From: Acinetobacter brisouisimilis
Lineage (GTDB): Bacteria; Pseudomonadota; Gammaproteobacteria; Pseudomonadales; Moraxellaceae
Direction: 5' to 3'
Length of the DNA: 64,000 nucleotides
Assembly: GCF_000368265.1 (NCBI RefSeq)
Contig: NZ_KB851219.1
Location: forward strand, 1,185,870-1,249,869
The notes below the pieces were generated by a model. The model was not told where the DNA came from and did no database searches. It saw nothing but the letters and a program-made list of their open reading frames with translations. Shown here one piece after another: positions 24,863 to 33,054 of the stretch (positions within the stretch are counted from its first letter, which is position 1; each line of letters begins with the position of its first letter). Both the position numbers and the translations under genes were made by a program.

Positions 24863-26551
24863 CTATACAAAATAAACACTATGATTCTGCACTGGTGGCT
24901 CAGGATTCATTGACATCAAAGCAACCCCGTTAAATGTGGCAATCAGTGGGTCAATCTTGCCCTTGCCTGATTCTTGCTTGCGGATCGTCAAGGCATTGCC
25001 CTGATAAACACCTTTCGCATTGCCAACACACCAGTTCATCATGCGTTGCCCTGCATGTAAAAATTTACCCTCAGCAACTTTGCGCTCTGTTGTCTGTACA
25101 TAGCCTGATAACTGAAAGCCTTGAGGTACACCAATCAATAATTCAAAAGGAATTTCTTCAAGCAAACCATCCTGAAGCGATGGCATGCCTAATTTATCCA
25201 ATCCAATTGCAGCTTTTTCTGGAAACTTTCCTGCATCATAAATACGCTTACACAGCTTTGCAGCTTGGCTGACATCATCCCCAATATTTTGGACAATCAC
25301 CAATTCCCCCGCCTGCTCAAAATCCTTGAGCACTGGAGCAATTTCTTTACGACGTTCTAAAGCAATCGGATGAACCCAGGCACGATTCCAGCAATACCAG
25401 ATCGAACGGTCATGCTTATCACGACCAATGACAGCCATACCAAACAAGTCATCTAGTCCGCCACCATCAAATCCAACAGTGCAAATTTCGCTGAGATCTA
25501 AAATGGACTCGATAAAAAGCTTGTCCTTGTATGCAGATAATTGCCAGAAGTCAGCTCCTGCCCAACGATCTGCACGCTTGTTGATGCCGATTTCGACATT
25601 CAAATATTTAGCCAAGAAAATTTGGACTGAATCATCCCCATTTTCCTGAGCTTGGGCATATTTATTGAGCAAGAATCGAATATGTGTAGAGCGCCCCAAA
25701 TTGGGATTGGTCACATAGAAATAATCAGGATCTAAATAACGTTCATCCTGAATCATCTGATCAGGGAACTCATACAACAGCGGTAAAAAGGATGGATTAT
25801 CAATTTCACCATCACGTACTTTCCGCGCATAATCTAATTTCTTTTTAAATATTCCTGCTGGCGGTTTATCCGACTGAGTAGACAACCAAATTAAGAAACC
25901 TTCAGGGAATGAGGCCATACCACCTGTTGCTTCTTCAAGCATTGCTTCAGCATTGGCACGTTCACCAAAAATCCATAGCTCATCGACCAGGATATAAGCC
26001 CCTTTCTTACCACCTACCGATCCCGTATCCGCAGCAACAACGCTCAATACGGCTTTAGTTTTCCGATGCGTGACTGTTCGAGTGTGCTCAGAAATACTAA
26101 ATAGAATTTTTAACTTGGGATCTTCAAGAATCATATCTCGAATCGGTTTAAATGAATTATCTGCAACCTCTTTCGTAGGCGCTAAAATAATAAATTCAGC
26201 CGAATGACGATCATTCAGAATAATTGCAGTGAGCATAATGCCCGCAGCAATGGTCGATTTTGTATTTTTCTTACTGATTAACAGGAAAAATTCATTAATC
26301 AGGCGCTCATTTTTTTCATAGTCATAAGCACCAAAAATTGTAGCAACAAATTCAAAAACCCACTCGCCCGTAACCTCACCAACTTTAGGCTTTCCAGCAA
26401 CGTCAACCAGTGTAAGTTTTTTAAATACATTTAAAGCCATTTGGGCTTCTTCTGGAAACAACGGCTTGCAAGCGATCAGAGATTCTTTGGCTAAAATCTT
26501 CTTTTCCCAGTCTGGGCAAGCTGTTGTCCAGATCGGGGACATTGAAGACAT
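24863..26551 (-). CDS. Terminase large subunit
   Basis: This is the ATP-driven packaging motor and nuclease, Terminase_1 family. The Walker A variant SKKNTKST lies at residues 93-100, an APTKEVADNSF adenine/Q-type motif follows, and Walker B ILVDEL ends at D190-E191. The nuclease half starts near CTVGFDGGGLDDL with its expected acidic residues. The 562-residue length is typical of HK97-type TerL. It is placed 1 bp after the small subunit gene. Confidence 0.95.
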   Translation of the reverse strand: MSSMSPIWTTACPDWEKKILAKESLIACKPLFPEEAQMALNVFKKLTLVDVAGKPKVGEVTGEWVFEFVATIFGAYDYEKNERLINEFFLLISKKNTKSTIAAGIMLTAIILNDRHSAEFIILAPTKEVADNSFKPIRDMILEDPKLKILFSISEHTRTVTHRKTKAVLSVVAADTGSVGGKKGAYILVDELWIFGERANAEAMLEEATGGMASFPEGFLIWLSTQSDKPPAGIFKKKLDYARKVRDGEIDNPSFLPLLYEFPDQMIQDERYLDPDYFYVTNPNLGRSTHIRFLLNKYAQAQENGDDSVQIFLAKYLNVEIGINKRADRWAGADFWQLSAYKDKLFIESILDLSEICTVGFDGGGLDDLFGMAVIGRDKHDRSIWYCWNRAWVHPIALERRKEIAPVLKDFEQAGELVIVQNIGDDVSQAAKLCKRIYDAGKFPEKAAIGLDKLGMPSLQDGLLEEIPFELLIGVPQGFQLSGYVQTTERKVAEGKFLHAGQRMMNWCVGNAKGVYQGNALTIRKQESGKGKIDPLIATFNGVALMSMNPEPPVQNHSVYFV

Positions 26552-26552
26552 A

Positions 26553-27026
26553 TCAACTCACTCTTTGTTGACCACGTGCTGCACGTTGATTGCCAGCCGT
26601 TGCAAAATCATTGTCATTTTCCGAGACATCACCCGCAGCATCATCACGGCCCTGCTTCACTCCCTTTTCTGCAACCTTTCCATGTTCATAAGGCAATGCA
26701 GCTTTGGCTGCTTCAATCCGAGTCTTACGATCAATACGTGGATTTTTATAAATATATTGCAAAAACTCTAAGGAATTGGTTACAGTATCCATGTCTTTAA
26801 GTTCAGCATTGATTGCTGCCTCACCTAAAGGCATATGCTCAATTCCCCCGCCCCCCTGATGATTCAAGCTCGCCAGATGGGCAATGACCTCGGGATTTTT
26901 TGCGAGCTGGCTGCCCTGCATCGTCGCAGAGCGTTCAGAATAGCCAGCCAAGACAGCAGCCTCTTTATTTGACTTGCCCTGCAACTTTGCTTGGGCAAAT
27001 GCCTTCATCTTTGCAGTTAAAGCCAT
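26553..27026 (-). CDS. Terminase small subunit
   Basis: This 157-residue DNA-binding packaging initiator has an N-terminal helix-turn-helix with the Terminase_2 signature (MKAFAQAKLQGKSNKEAAVLAGYSE, read as fragments: Y-L/K-G-K-N..EAA..AGYS). A C-terminal acidic/basic tail probably contacts TerL. GAGGT precedes the ATG, and TerL follows directly. Confidence 0.9.
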   Translation of the reverse strand: MALTAKMKAFAQAKLQGKSNKEAAVLAGYSERSATMQGSQLAKNPEVIAHLASLNHQGGGGIEHMPLGEAAINAELKDMDTVTNSLEFLQYIYKNPRIDRKTRIEAAKAALPYEHGKVAEKGVKQGRDDAAGDVSENDNDFATAGNQRAARGQQRVS

Positions 27027-27081
27027 TTGTTTACCTCAAAATCTTAGTTTTTGGAAAAACTTACTGAGATTTACCAGTTTT

Positions 27082-27255
27082 TCAAAAATGTTTAGTTATT
27101 TTTAGCCCAAAATGGGATTTTTTTTGCACGTGAGGAAGGGGGCGGTGTCCATCAGCCAATGCTAATTTATTTTTTGATACCCCCCAGCCGTTATAATATG
27201 CACCAATCTTGTGCAATGACTGGAAACTTCGTGGTTTCATAAACTTAAATTTCAT
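27082..27255 (-). CDS. Possible 57-residue gene upstream of the terminase genes
   Basis: The frame MKFKFMKPRSFQSLHKIGAY ... HFGLKITKHF is open for 57 codons and begins 3 nt after the stop of the 81-residue gene. It is basic and aromatic, ribosome site weak. It also covers the region where a cos site would be expected (C/G-rich runs at 27131-27150 and 27181-27190). It could be a real gene or cos-region DNA that happens to be open. Confidence 0.4.
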   Translation of the reverse strand: MKFKFMKPRSFQSLHKIGAYYNGWGVSKNKLALADGHRPLPHVQKKSHFGLKITKHF

Positions 27256-27258
27256 TTT

Positions 27259-27504
27259 TTAAGATGTTCCACGATCAATTGACTGAAATCCAAGTCGTTC
27301 TAATTGTTCCACGGTGAGCTGTTCAATGGTCATGCCATCATGCATAAAGGCAACAGGCTTGCCAGTCACTTGAAAGGCTTGTTGAATCTGTGAACCTAAC
27401 TCTCGGACAGCTTCAATCGAACCAAGCTTGTTGAAGTCAGCACGTACTACAATCAAAGCCATGTCAGGATGAATCTGGTCAACTTGAATATCTAACTGTT
27501 TCAT
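27259..27504 (-). CDS. Small phage protein of unknown function
   Basis: This 81-residue acidic protein, MKQLDIQVDQIHPDMALIVVRADF..., looks like a ferredoxin-like alpha/beta fold with a C-terminal helix (TIEQLTVEQLERLGF). It overlaps the HNH gene by 4 bp. No family is recognised. Confidence 0.62.
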   Translation of the reverse strand: MKQLDIQVDQIHPDMALIVVRADFNKLGSIEAVRELGSQIQQAFQVTGKPVAFMHDGMTIEQLTVEQLERLGFQSIDRGTS

Positions 27505-27815
27505 CGTGCTACTCCCTGACCTTGTTTGCTTTCTTTGATGGTCTTCTTACTGTGACAGTCTTTGCATAATGACTGGAGGTTGTTCATATCGTTTGTGCCA
27601 CCTTGAGCCTTGTTGATGATGTGGTCACACTCCAGATCCATCGTGACTCGCCCACACTGGCAGCATGTCCACAGGTCACGCTCATGCACTGATTGCTTCA
27701 AGCGTCGCCACGGACGACCACCACGACCTTGCCCAAAGTTTTCTTTACGCTCTAATACTGGAGCTTTACTACCCAGTGACGGCAGGCTGTTTGATTTAAG
27801 ACTAGGTAATCGCAT
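27501..27815 (-). CDS. HNH endonuclease
   Basis: This 104-residue protein has a complete HNH/zinc motif: CCQCG near residue 55, ECDHIINKAQGGTNDMNNLQSLCKDCHSKKT, giving the H-N-H metal site plus two CxxC zinc ligands. In HK97-type phages a small HNH protein next to the terminase is needed for cos cleavage with TerL, so a packaging role is likely here. It overlaps the downstream gene by 4 bp and lies 1 bp after a second HNH-like gene. Confidence 0.88.
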   Translation of the reverse strand: MRLPSLKSNSLPSLGSKAPVLERKENFGQGRGGRPWRRLKQSVHERDLWTCCQCGRVTMDLECDHIINKAQGGTNDMNNLQSLCKDCHSKKTIKESKQGQGVAR

Positions 27816-27816
27816 A

Positions 27817-28185
27817 TCACTTCACCGTATAGAGCTTGGCATCTTGTGGAATTGGATCAAGAAACTTCAACGGTGCAGTCCCGACCAAACGACGTTGGCA
27901 ATTGGTACAAACACCTTTCCAGTTGCGTATATCCCAAAATAAAACCTGACTATCTTTCGGTGCAGTGATATGCACAACATAATCAGCAGGAGTCATATAG
28001 CCACGCTTGTCGCACTCATCACACCATTGGTTTGCTTTTAGATATTCAGCACCTGCTTTTTCCCAAGCCTTTTCATTGTCTGACTTTGTTACTCTGGAGA
28101 GCAGATGGTCACGTCGTGCCAAAGCATCATCATCAGCTTGGCGTGCACGCTTGCGCTTTTCCCAAACATCATCTTTTTGAGCCAT
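27817..28185 (-). CDS. Degenerate HNH-like protein
   Basis: From ATG 28185 (GGGAG upstream) the 122 residues contain a long charged N-terminal helix and a zinc-ribbon-like core CDECDKRGYMTPADYVVHI ... WDIRNWKGVCTNCQRRL. Spacing mirrors an HNH domain (CxxC, H, N, CxxC), but the final His is replaced by Gln (CQRR instead of CHxx) and the DH is VVH. It is probably a catalytically weakened HNH paralogue, perhaps a DNA-binding partner of the neighbouring HNH protein. Confidence 0.65.
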   Translation of the reverse strand: MAQKDDVWEKRKRARQADDDALARRDHLLSRVTKSDNEKAWEKAGAEYLKANQWCDECDKRGYMTPADYVVHITAPKDSQVLFWDIRNWKGVCTNCQRRLVGTAPLKFLDPIPQDAKLYTVK

Positions 28186-28197
28186 AGTCACTCCCAT

Positions 28198-28218
28198 AAA
28201 AAAACCACCCGAAGGTGG
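28198..28218 (-). terminator. Intrinsic-terminator-like hairpin
   Basis: CCACC-TTCG-GGTGG followed by seven Ts on the minus strand, ending 12 nt before the HNH-like ATG. Confidence 0.75.
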
Positions 28219-28487
28219 CTTGTTTGCCCAATCTCTCGCGGGGCTAGACGCTACTCACCTACTTTAAAAACCACTGGATGGGCACAGTATTTTTAGTTTT
28301 CAGCTTTCGTTCTGCATGTATGGCGGGGCATCACTCCCAACTTGATTATTGCTTTCCTGCATATCCCATCCATGCGCGATAAACTGCATGGGTTGTACCT
28401 TCTGTCGTGAGGTCTAAACGTGTTCACTCAAACAGTCTTTAGCTAACCAGTGAACATGTACAAATGGGTTTAAGCATAATTTCTCCA
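28219..28487 (-). other. Non-coding stretch between two terminators; possible 29-codon frame
   Basis: About 270 bp lies between two leftward intrinsic terminators. A short frame at 28300-28389 (MQFIAHGWDMQESNNQVGSD...) has an AGAAGG site and could be a peptide gene. Otherwise the segment may be a transcribed leader or a small RNA. No better assignment is possible by eye. Confidence 0.3.
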
Positions 28488-28522
28488 TAAAAAAACCGCT
28501 TGCCTTCGTACAAGCAAGCGGT
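28488..28522 (-). terminator. Intrinsic terminator
   Basis: A 9-bp perfect stem ACCGCTTGC/GCAAGCGGT with a 10-nt loop is followed by seven Ts on the minus strand. It is the strongest terminator between the early and late genes and a candidate for regulated read-through. Confidence 0.8.
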
Positions 28523-28614
28523 ATAAACCTTAAAACTGGAAACTACAGCGTTAAATACAGTTTTCCATTGTGGGAAAAATTAATTCAAATTTGCTTTTAT
28601 GTCAATATCTAATT

Positions 28615-29085
28615 TCACTTAGATTTATAAAGCTGATTAAAAATCTTTTCCTCACCTAACTCATACTCATGTTTAAAATCATCCAAAACAGCATCAATAT
28701 GTTTCTTTAAATACTTACGTACAGTTGAGTCACTAAAACCTGATAATACTTCACGACTACGTTCGGTCGGCTTGTAATTTGCTGGGACTTTACAGAACTC
28801 AATCAATGCAACTCGAACGACAGCCAAATGATAAATACTAGATAAATCTTTTTGATTAAATTGATCTTGGTACTTAATAAGCAATACAGACGCAAACTTT
28901 TCAATATTCTCAGTTGAGTTTGCACCAAAGCACTTCAGGCGAATGAGATTGTCTTGTAGTGGTGATAATTGAGCATAGCTCATCATGATACAAACATCAG
29001 CTGCTGTCAGTGAAGGAACACCACTTGAAGGCATTGCATCAAAATTCACAGTCTTTGGATTTAAATAACGCAGTAACTTTTCCAT
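28615..29085 (-). CDS. Phage protein at early/late boundary, possible late regulator
   Basis: This 156-residue helical, mildly basic protein has MPSSGVPSLTAADVCIMMSYAQLSP near the N-terminus and a C-terminal segment SGFSDSTVRKYLKKHIDAVLDDF that could be a helix-turn-helix. It is the last gene before a strong terminator and the late genes, the place of lambda Q-type antiterminators. I do not recognise the family; the antitermination role is a positional inference supported by the many terminator-like hairpins downstream. Confidence 0.6.
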   Translation of the reverse strand: MEKLLRYLNPKTVNFDAMPSSGVPSLTAADVCIMMSYAQLSPLQDNLIRLKCFGANSTENIEKFASVLLIKYQDQFNQKDLSSIYHLAVVRVALIEFCKVPANYKPTERSREVLSGFSDSTVRKYLKKHIDAVLDDFKHEYELGEEKIFNQLYKSK

Positions 29086-29110
29086 TGGCTAGCCCTCAAA
29101 TAGCACGTAA

Positions 29111-29433
29111 GTGAATGACAGGTGAACGAGGGGAACGAGAAAAACAGTCATTCACCTGCTCGTTCACCTGATAAGCATTTGTTTTTATATATTTTTTCAT
29201 TAAAAGTGAACGAGTGAATATAAAAATACGCGCGCGCGTAAGAGCAAAAAAAATAAATACAGAGGGGCTATATAGAAAATTTAAAATAAGGAGAGATAAA
29301 AAATAATTTCCCACGTGTGCGCGTAAAAAGTCGTTCTCTCGTTCACCTGCAACCTGAATTACTTTTAAATTCAGTGTATTACTAGGTGAACGAGTAGGTG
29401 AACAAGGCTTTTTGTCGTTCCCCTCGTTCACCT
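29111..29433. repeat. Iteron cluster, probable phage replication origin
   Basis: The 11-mer AGGTGAACGAG occurs at 29120-29130 and 29384-29394 on the plus strand and at 29159-29169, 29338-29348 and 29423-29433 inverted, with near copies at 29205-29214, 29396-29406, 29111-29118 and 29148-29157. The outermost copies are part of a perfect 20-bp inverted repeat (29119-29138 and 29415-29434). Between them lies an AT-rich stretch with an alternating ACGCGCGCGCGT tract. The decamer resembles the type I iterons of phage P4 (GGTGAACAG and a variable base), bound by its primase-helicase. Confidence 0.75.
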
Positions 29434-29486
29434 GACATGGCTTATAAGCCATTGTTTTTACATGGCAAATCTTAGGATTTGCACAA

Positions 29487-31310
29487 TTATTTGTCAAGCA
29501 CATTTGGTATCCCCTTATCAAACTCATTCATACACTCGCCATACCAATCCATTGCAGTCTTATCCTCTGGAACTTCACCGACCTTTACGAATAAAGACTG
29601 TCCCTCCTCTCGCATGTATCTCCATTTCTGTTTCTCAAGCAATTCAACTCCATCAATCTTTTTCAAATCCTCGGTAAATTTTCGATATGAATATTTATGC
29701 TCAAGTGTTGAAGATGCCCATTCTTTATATGCGTCGTAGAGCTGCTGTGCTTTACAACTGGCACATGGATATTTGGTTTCACCTGCAAGCCACTCATCAA
29801 TAAAAACCTCTATAGATCGCTTACTTGCATTAATTAATGCACGCTTTGCATCTGTAATCGGTGGCTTATCATGTTTAAAATCATCTAAGGGAACATTTAA
29901 AAGACAGGTATAGAATGCGTCTAATCCATCCCCTGCTATTTCGGCATATACCTGCTGACTAATTTCTTCATCGAGTTTGTTTTGTGGTGAAATGACAAAC
30001 CATCGACGTGCTTCACCCTGCAAGGGAAAAGGGATATTTTCATTCGATGCAAATGCCATATTGAAATAGGCAGGGACTTGTTTCTGAGGTCGCTGCTTCT
30101 CATTGATGGTGACACTTTTAGCTGTAATCAGTGCATTTAGGTAAGGTGTGACATTATATTTGGTAGCATTTGTGGCAATTTCCTCACCAAAAATAAAGGC
30201 TGCATTGTTTAACCACCCGTTAAATTGCGGGCTTTCAAGTTCCTGAGATGTAATTACACGATGGTATTTACCGTAAATTCCACCCATGACCTTTTCAAAT
30301 AATGTGGTTTTACCTGAACCTTGGATGTGACTTGCCATTAGCACAGCACTATGAGCCTTTTGACCTTCGTTTTGTAATGGGTAGGCTAACCACTGGAGTA
30401 ACCAGCGCTGAATATCTTTATCGCCATTACATAAACTATGAATCATTTTTAATATCCCCAAACAACGAGATACAACTTGCTTGTGCTCTAGTCGGTTCTG
30501 CTCCTGATCCAGTAGCTCTTTTGCAGCATAGCCGTCAAAGGTGTTGATGTAATTGGGGTCAATGTCGATTTTTCGGGTTGGGTCAAAAATCAATTTTTCA
30601 TAGTCAATTTCACTGCGAGTCTGACTTTCAATCCATTCTTTATATTCTTTTGGATACATCAGTTGTGCTGCTGACCATGACACAACACGATTGAGTGATT
30701 TATCATAAATGAAAGTTTCACCTTTGAGCAAAATACAGTTCTTACTCATATTCGGCGCAATAGAACCCATATTTTCAGTTAGAAGCTGCTCAACGTCGGC
30801 TTTTTCAATGGTTTTACGGTCTTCATGGCTGTACCAAATCTTAAAAATGCTGCTTAGAGTATGTTTAAGCGATGAAATTTTAAATTTATGCTTGGTTTTA
30901 TAGTCAAATGCGTCATTACTGCATGCAATAACAGCATAACGCTGCAAAGCATCCTGTAATTTTTCATGAACTTTATCTTTAATTGGGTCTGTTTTTTCCC
31001 CATTCCCCTCTATTTTTGCCGTACCAGATTCAGAATGCCCATTCATTGGCGGTGCAAAATCTAAAACAAAATCATCATTCACAGGATTTATATTGTCATT
31101 TTCCGCACCATTTTCGACCATTTCACCTGAAAAGTGGTTTGCGGTATTTAAAGGGGTATGGGGAAAATCTATAGCAAAATCAGAAGACTCAATTGCGCCT
31201 TTGATTTGCCGACGCACTTCACTTAACCCTGCAAGTACATGCAGGTCGTTAAAGTCAGATGGTGGCTTAGCTTTGGCTTGTGGCTGCTCGTTATTTTCTT
31301 CAAGACTCAT
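29487..31310 (-). CDS. Phage replicative helicase, SF3/DUF5906-type
   Basis: This 607-residue protein starts with a 150-residue disordered, acidic N-terminus, followed by a D5-N-like region and an SF3-type AAA+ core. Walker A is IQGSGKTT near residue 331, followed by the Walker B-like AAFIFGEEIATN and the sensor-like NMAFASNENIPF and GEARRWFVI segments. The C-terminus (YSYRKFTEDLKKIDGVELL) looks like a winged-helix DNA-binding domain that could read the adjacent iterons. It overlaps the primase gene by 4 bp, so together they resemble a split P4 alpha protein. Confidence 0.87.
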   Translation of the reverse strand: MSLEENNEQPQAKAKPPSDFNDLHVLAGLSEVRRQIKGAIESSDFAIDFPHTPLNTANHFSGEMVENGAENDNINPVNDDFVLDFAPPMNGHSESGTAKIEGNGEKTDPIKDKVHEKLQDALQRYAVIACSNDAFDYKTKHKFKISSLKHTLSSIFKIWYSHEDRKTIEKADVEQLLTENMGSIAPNMSKNCILLKGETFIYDKSLNRVVSWSAAQLMYPKEYKEWIESQTRSEIDYEKLIFDPTRKIDIDPNYINTFDGYAAKELLDQEQNRLEHKQVVSRCLGILKMIHSLCNGDKDIQRWLLQWLAYPLQNEGQKAHSAVLMASHIQGSGKTTLFEKVMGGIYGKYHRVITSQELESPQFNGWLNNAAFIFGEEIATNATKYNVTPYLNALITAKSVTINEKQRPQKQVPAYFNMAFASNENIPFPLQGEARRWFVISPQNKLDEEISQQVYAEIAGDGLDAFYTCLLNVPLDDFKHDKPPITDAKRALINASKRSIEVFIDEWLAGETKYPCASCKAQQLYDAYKEWASSTLEHKYSYRKFTEDLKKIDGVELLEKQKWRYMREEGQSLFVKVGEVPEDKTAMDWYGECMNEFDKGIPNVLDK

Positions 31311-32209
31311 ACGTGCTCCACTATTTTAAAATCGGGTAATACAATAATGCCGCCTGTAGCAGCCACAGCTTTATTCGCAGCTTTTAGACCTGCGTTTAAT
31401 GTTGCACTGTCATCATCTGCACAGTAAACAAGCTGTAAATTTGGATATTTGGAGCGGATAGCAATACCTACCTTGTCGATATTGCCCGACTGAAAAGCCA
31501 CTACTGTCGTATAGCTTGTTGCTTCAAAAATACTGGCTGCTGTTGCGTAACCTTCCGCAATACAAATAATCTGATGCTGATCTATGATTTCACCAATGAT
31601 GTAAAAACAATCATTCACTCGTCCACCTGGTAAATATGGCTTATGGCCATCGGCATGGATCTCTTGCACGTTCCAAATTTTTCCGCTGATGTCAAAAAGT
31701 GGTACAAGTAAGTTGCCTTTTCCATTAATTTTACAGCCGTGATTTTTGACCTGTTTACGATCTAAATATGGACAATCACGATCTACTGATTTAGCCTTCC
31801 ACGTACGTGCAGCACGCATTGCGGCTGTTGCCTGCGCTTTAATTTTTTTCTGCTCAACATCAACTTGATCAGCTTCTGCTTTCTCTCTCCATTTTTTACG
31901 GTCTTGTTCACTGACCTTGCTGTCTGCTGATAATCCTAGTATTGCGCCAACTTCTATTAAAACAGAGGAATAATCTAAGCCACGTGCTTTTTCAATCAAT
32001 GCAAAGCCATCTCCAGCACCACACTGACTACAGATAAAAGTACCCTTGCCTTGTTTATCATCACAACGAAAACGGTCTGTACCACCACAAATCGGGCATG
32101 GGCCATGTTGAGTTTTCTTGCCAGGAACCGTAATGGCGAATGCAGGAAAAATAAGATCTTTCCAGTTGTTTTGCGCTGCATCACGCACCTGGTCAAAAGT
32201 AAGAGCCAT
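31307..32209 (-). CDS. Phage primase, P4-type zinc ribbon plus Toprim
   Basis: The zinc ribbon C38-P-I-C41 ... C60-S-Q-C63 matches the P4 primase type (CPICGGTDRFR). The middle is a helical linker. The C-terminal Toprim domain has IICIAEGYATAAS (catalytic Glu) and VYCADDDSATLNAG (the acidic DxD cluster). The 300-residue length lacks a helicase domain, which is encoded by the next gene, overlapping by 4 bp. The expected role is priming of phage DNA synthesis at the iteron origin. Confidence 0.9.
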   Translation of the reverse strand: MALTFDQVRDAAQNNWKDLIFPAFAITVPGKKTQHGPCPICGGTDRFRCDDKQGKGTFICSQCGAGDGFALIEKARGLDYSSVLIEVGAILGLSADSKVSEQDRKKWREKAEADQVDVEQKKIKAQATAAMRAARTWKAKSVDRDCPYLDRKQVKNHGCKINGKGNLLVPLFDISGKIWNVQEIHADGHKPYLPGGRVNDCFYIIGEIIDQHQIICIAEGYATAASIFEATSYTTVVAFQSGNIDKVGIAIRSKYPNLQLVYCADDDSATLNAGLKAANKAVAATGGIIVLPDFKIVEHV

Positions 32210-32712
32210 TAATCTTCTCCAGTGAGTTCATGATGCTTTTCAGCCATCGCTAAAAGGGTCGATGCAATACGAATCAGGTCATAGGCTTCCTTACGGATCA
32301 TTGCCAGTTCATCTTCAGTAATCACATGATCTGCAATTCCTCCAGCAACTGACTGTGCTAGATCGCCCTGCTCTTTTGCCAGTTTTCCAATTTTTAAAAC
32401 AAAATCTGCTTGGCTGGAGACTTCAACTTTTGGCAACTCAAACCATGCAGCATTGCCATGAATTGCACAAATGCTGTCCATAATGCGAGGGTCACGGGTT
32501 TCTGACAGAATCGCTTCAAGGTGAAAGATATTCGGCTTATGGGTTGGTGTGGTGGGGTTTAATGAACTGCGAAAAGTGTTGATGTTAAAACCGTTTTTTT
32601 CAGCAATTTGTGCCATAACAGAATCATCATTGTGACGGTAAACGGCTGCTTTGAGTGCCATCGTTAAAGGCATAACTGTCAGTTCACGACGTTGTAAGCT
32701 AGTGAGTTGCAT
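32209..32712 (-). CDS. CII-like phage regulatory protein (CP76 type)
   Basis: This 167-residue protein has MPLTMALKAAVYRHNDDSVMAQIAEKNGFN at the start, the pattern of the phage regulatory CII/CP76 family, in which the N-terminal helix-turn-helix resembles YdaT/CII proteins. The C-terminal half is helical (AMIRKEAYDLIRIASTLLAMAEKHHE). It is located second in the leftward early operon behind cro, exactly the place of lambda cII. Whether it activates the repressor gene is not known. Confidence 0.75.
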   Translation of the reverse strand: MQLTSLQRRELTVMPLTMALKAAVYRHNDDSVMAQIAEKNGFNINTFRSSLNPTTPTHKPNIFHLEAILSETRDPRIMDSICAIHGNAAWFELPKVEVSSQADFVLKIGKLAKEQGDLAQSVAGGIADHVITEDELAMIRKEAYDLIRIASTLLAMAEKHHELTGED

Positions 32713-32741
32713 GTTTAAAACTCCGAAAATAATTCATTTTT

Positions 32742-32954
32742 TTAGTTATTTGTGCGAGTTACATTTTGTTTAGACTTCTGCAAACGCTTTGGAATGCGAC
32801 CCGCAGCTAACTCTCTGATCTCATATTCACGGAATTCTGGAATGTCTTCACCATCACGCCATTGAGCAATTGCAGATGTTGTAAGTTCAAGCCGATCTGC
32901 AAGCTGAATCAGTTTTTTATAGCCAAGTAATTCCATTGCTTCTTGACGAGTCAT
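32742..32954 (-). CDS. Cro-like repressor
   Basis: This 70-residue helix-turn-helix protein, MTRQEAMELLGYKKLIQLADRLELTTSAIAQWRDG..., has the DicB/Cro-type pattern with the recognition helix in TTSAIAQWR. GGAG precedes the ATG. It is transcribed divergently from cI, from a promoter flanked by two operators. It is expected to repress cI and favour lytic growth. Confidence 0.82.
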   Translation of the reverse strand: MTRQEAMELLGYKKLIQLADRLELTTSAIAQWRDGEDIPEFREYEIRELAAGRIPKRLQKSKQNVTRTNN

Positions 32955-32967
32955 ATTAACTCCAAAA

Positions 32968-32983
32968 TCTAAGTTGTCTTAGA
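32968..32983. promoter_or_regulatory. CI/Cro operator O1
   Basis: Perfect palindrome TCTAAG-TTGT-CTTAGA, just downstream of the -10 element of the leftward early promoter. It shares the CTAAG-N4-CTTAG core with three other sites. Confidence 0.8.
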
Positions 32984-32987
32984 TTTA

Positions 32988-33016
32988 ATTAGACACAACT
33001 TATCTTTGATAGTCAA
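32988..33016 (-). promoter_or_regulatory. Leftward early promoter for cro and replication genes
   Basis: TTGACT (33016-33011), 17-bp spacer, TCTAAT (32993-32988) on the minus strand. It is bracketed by operators O1 and O2. Confidence 0.72.
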
Positions 33017-33019
33017 TAG

Positions 33020-33033
33020 CTAAGATAGCTTAG
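33020..33033. promoter_or_regulatory. CI/Cro operator O2
   Basis: Perfect CTAAG-ATAG-CTTAG palindrome between the leftward promoter and cI. A TATAGT -10-like box at 33039-33044 would start the cI message only a few bases before its ATG, reminiscent of leaderless lambda cI from PRM. Confidence 0.8.
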
Positions 33034-33054
33034 ATACTTATAGTGGGATTTTTT

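Noticed and set aside
29119-29434. The 20-bp inverted repeats as ends of a transposon
   Set aside because: No transposase lies between them, no target duplication is seen, and the arms are made of the same iteron found internally.
29096-29527. A 143-codon open frame on the minus strand across the iteron region
   Set aside because: It overlaps the end of the helicase gene, has no ribosome site and its composition follows the repeats (ERENDF, RSPRSP). The repeats explain the region better.
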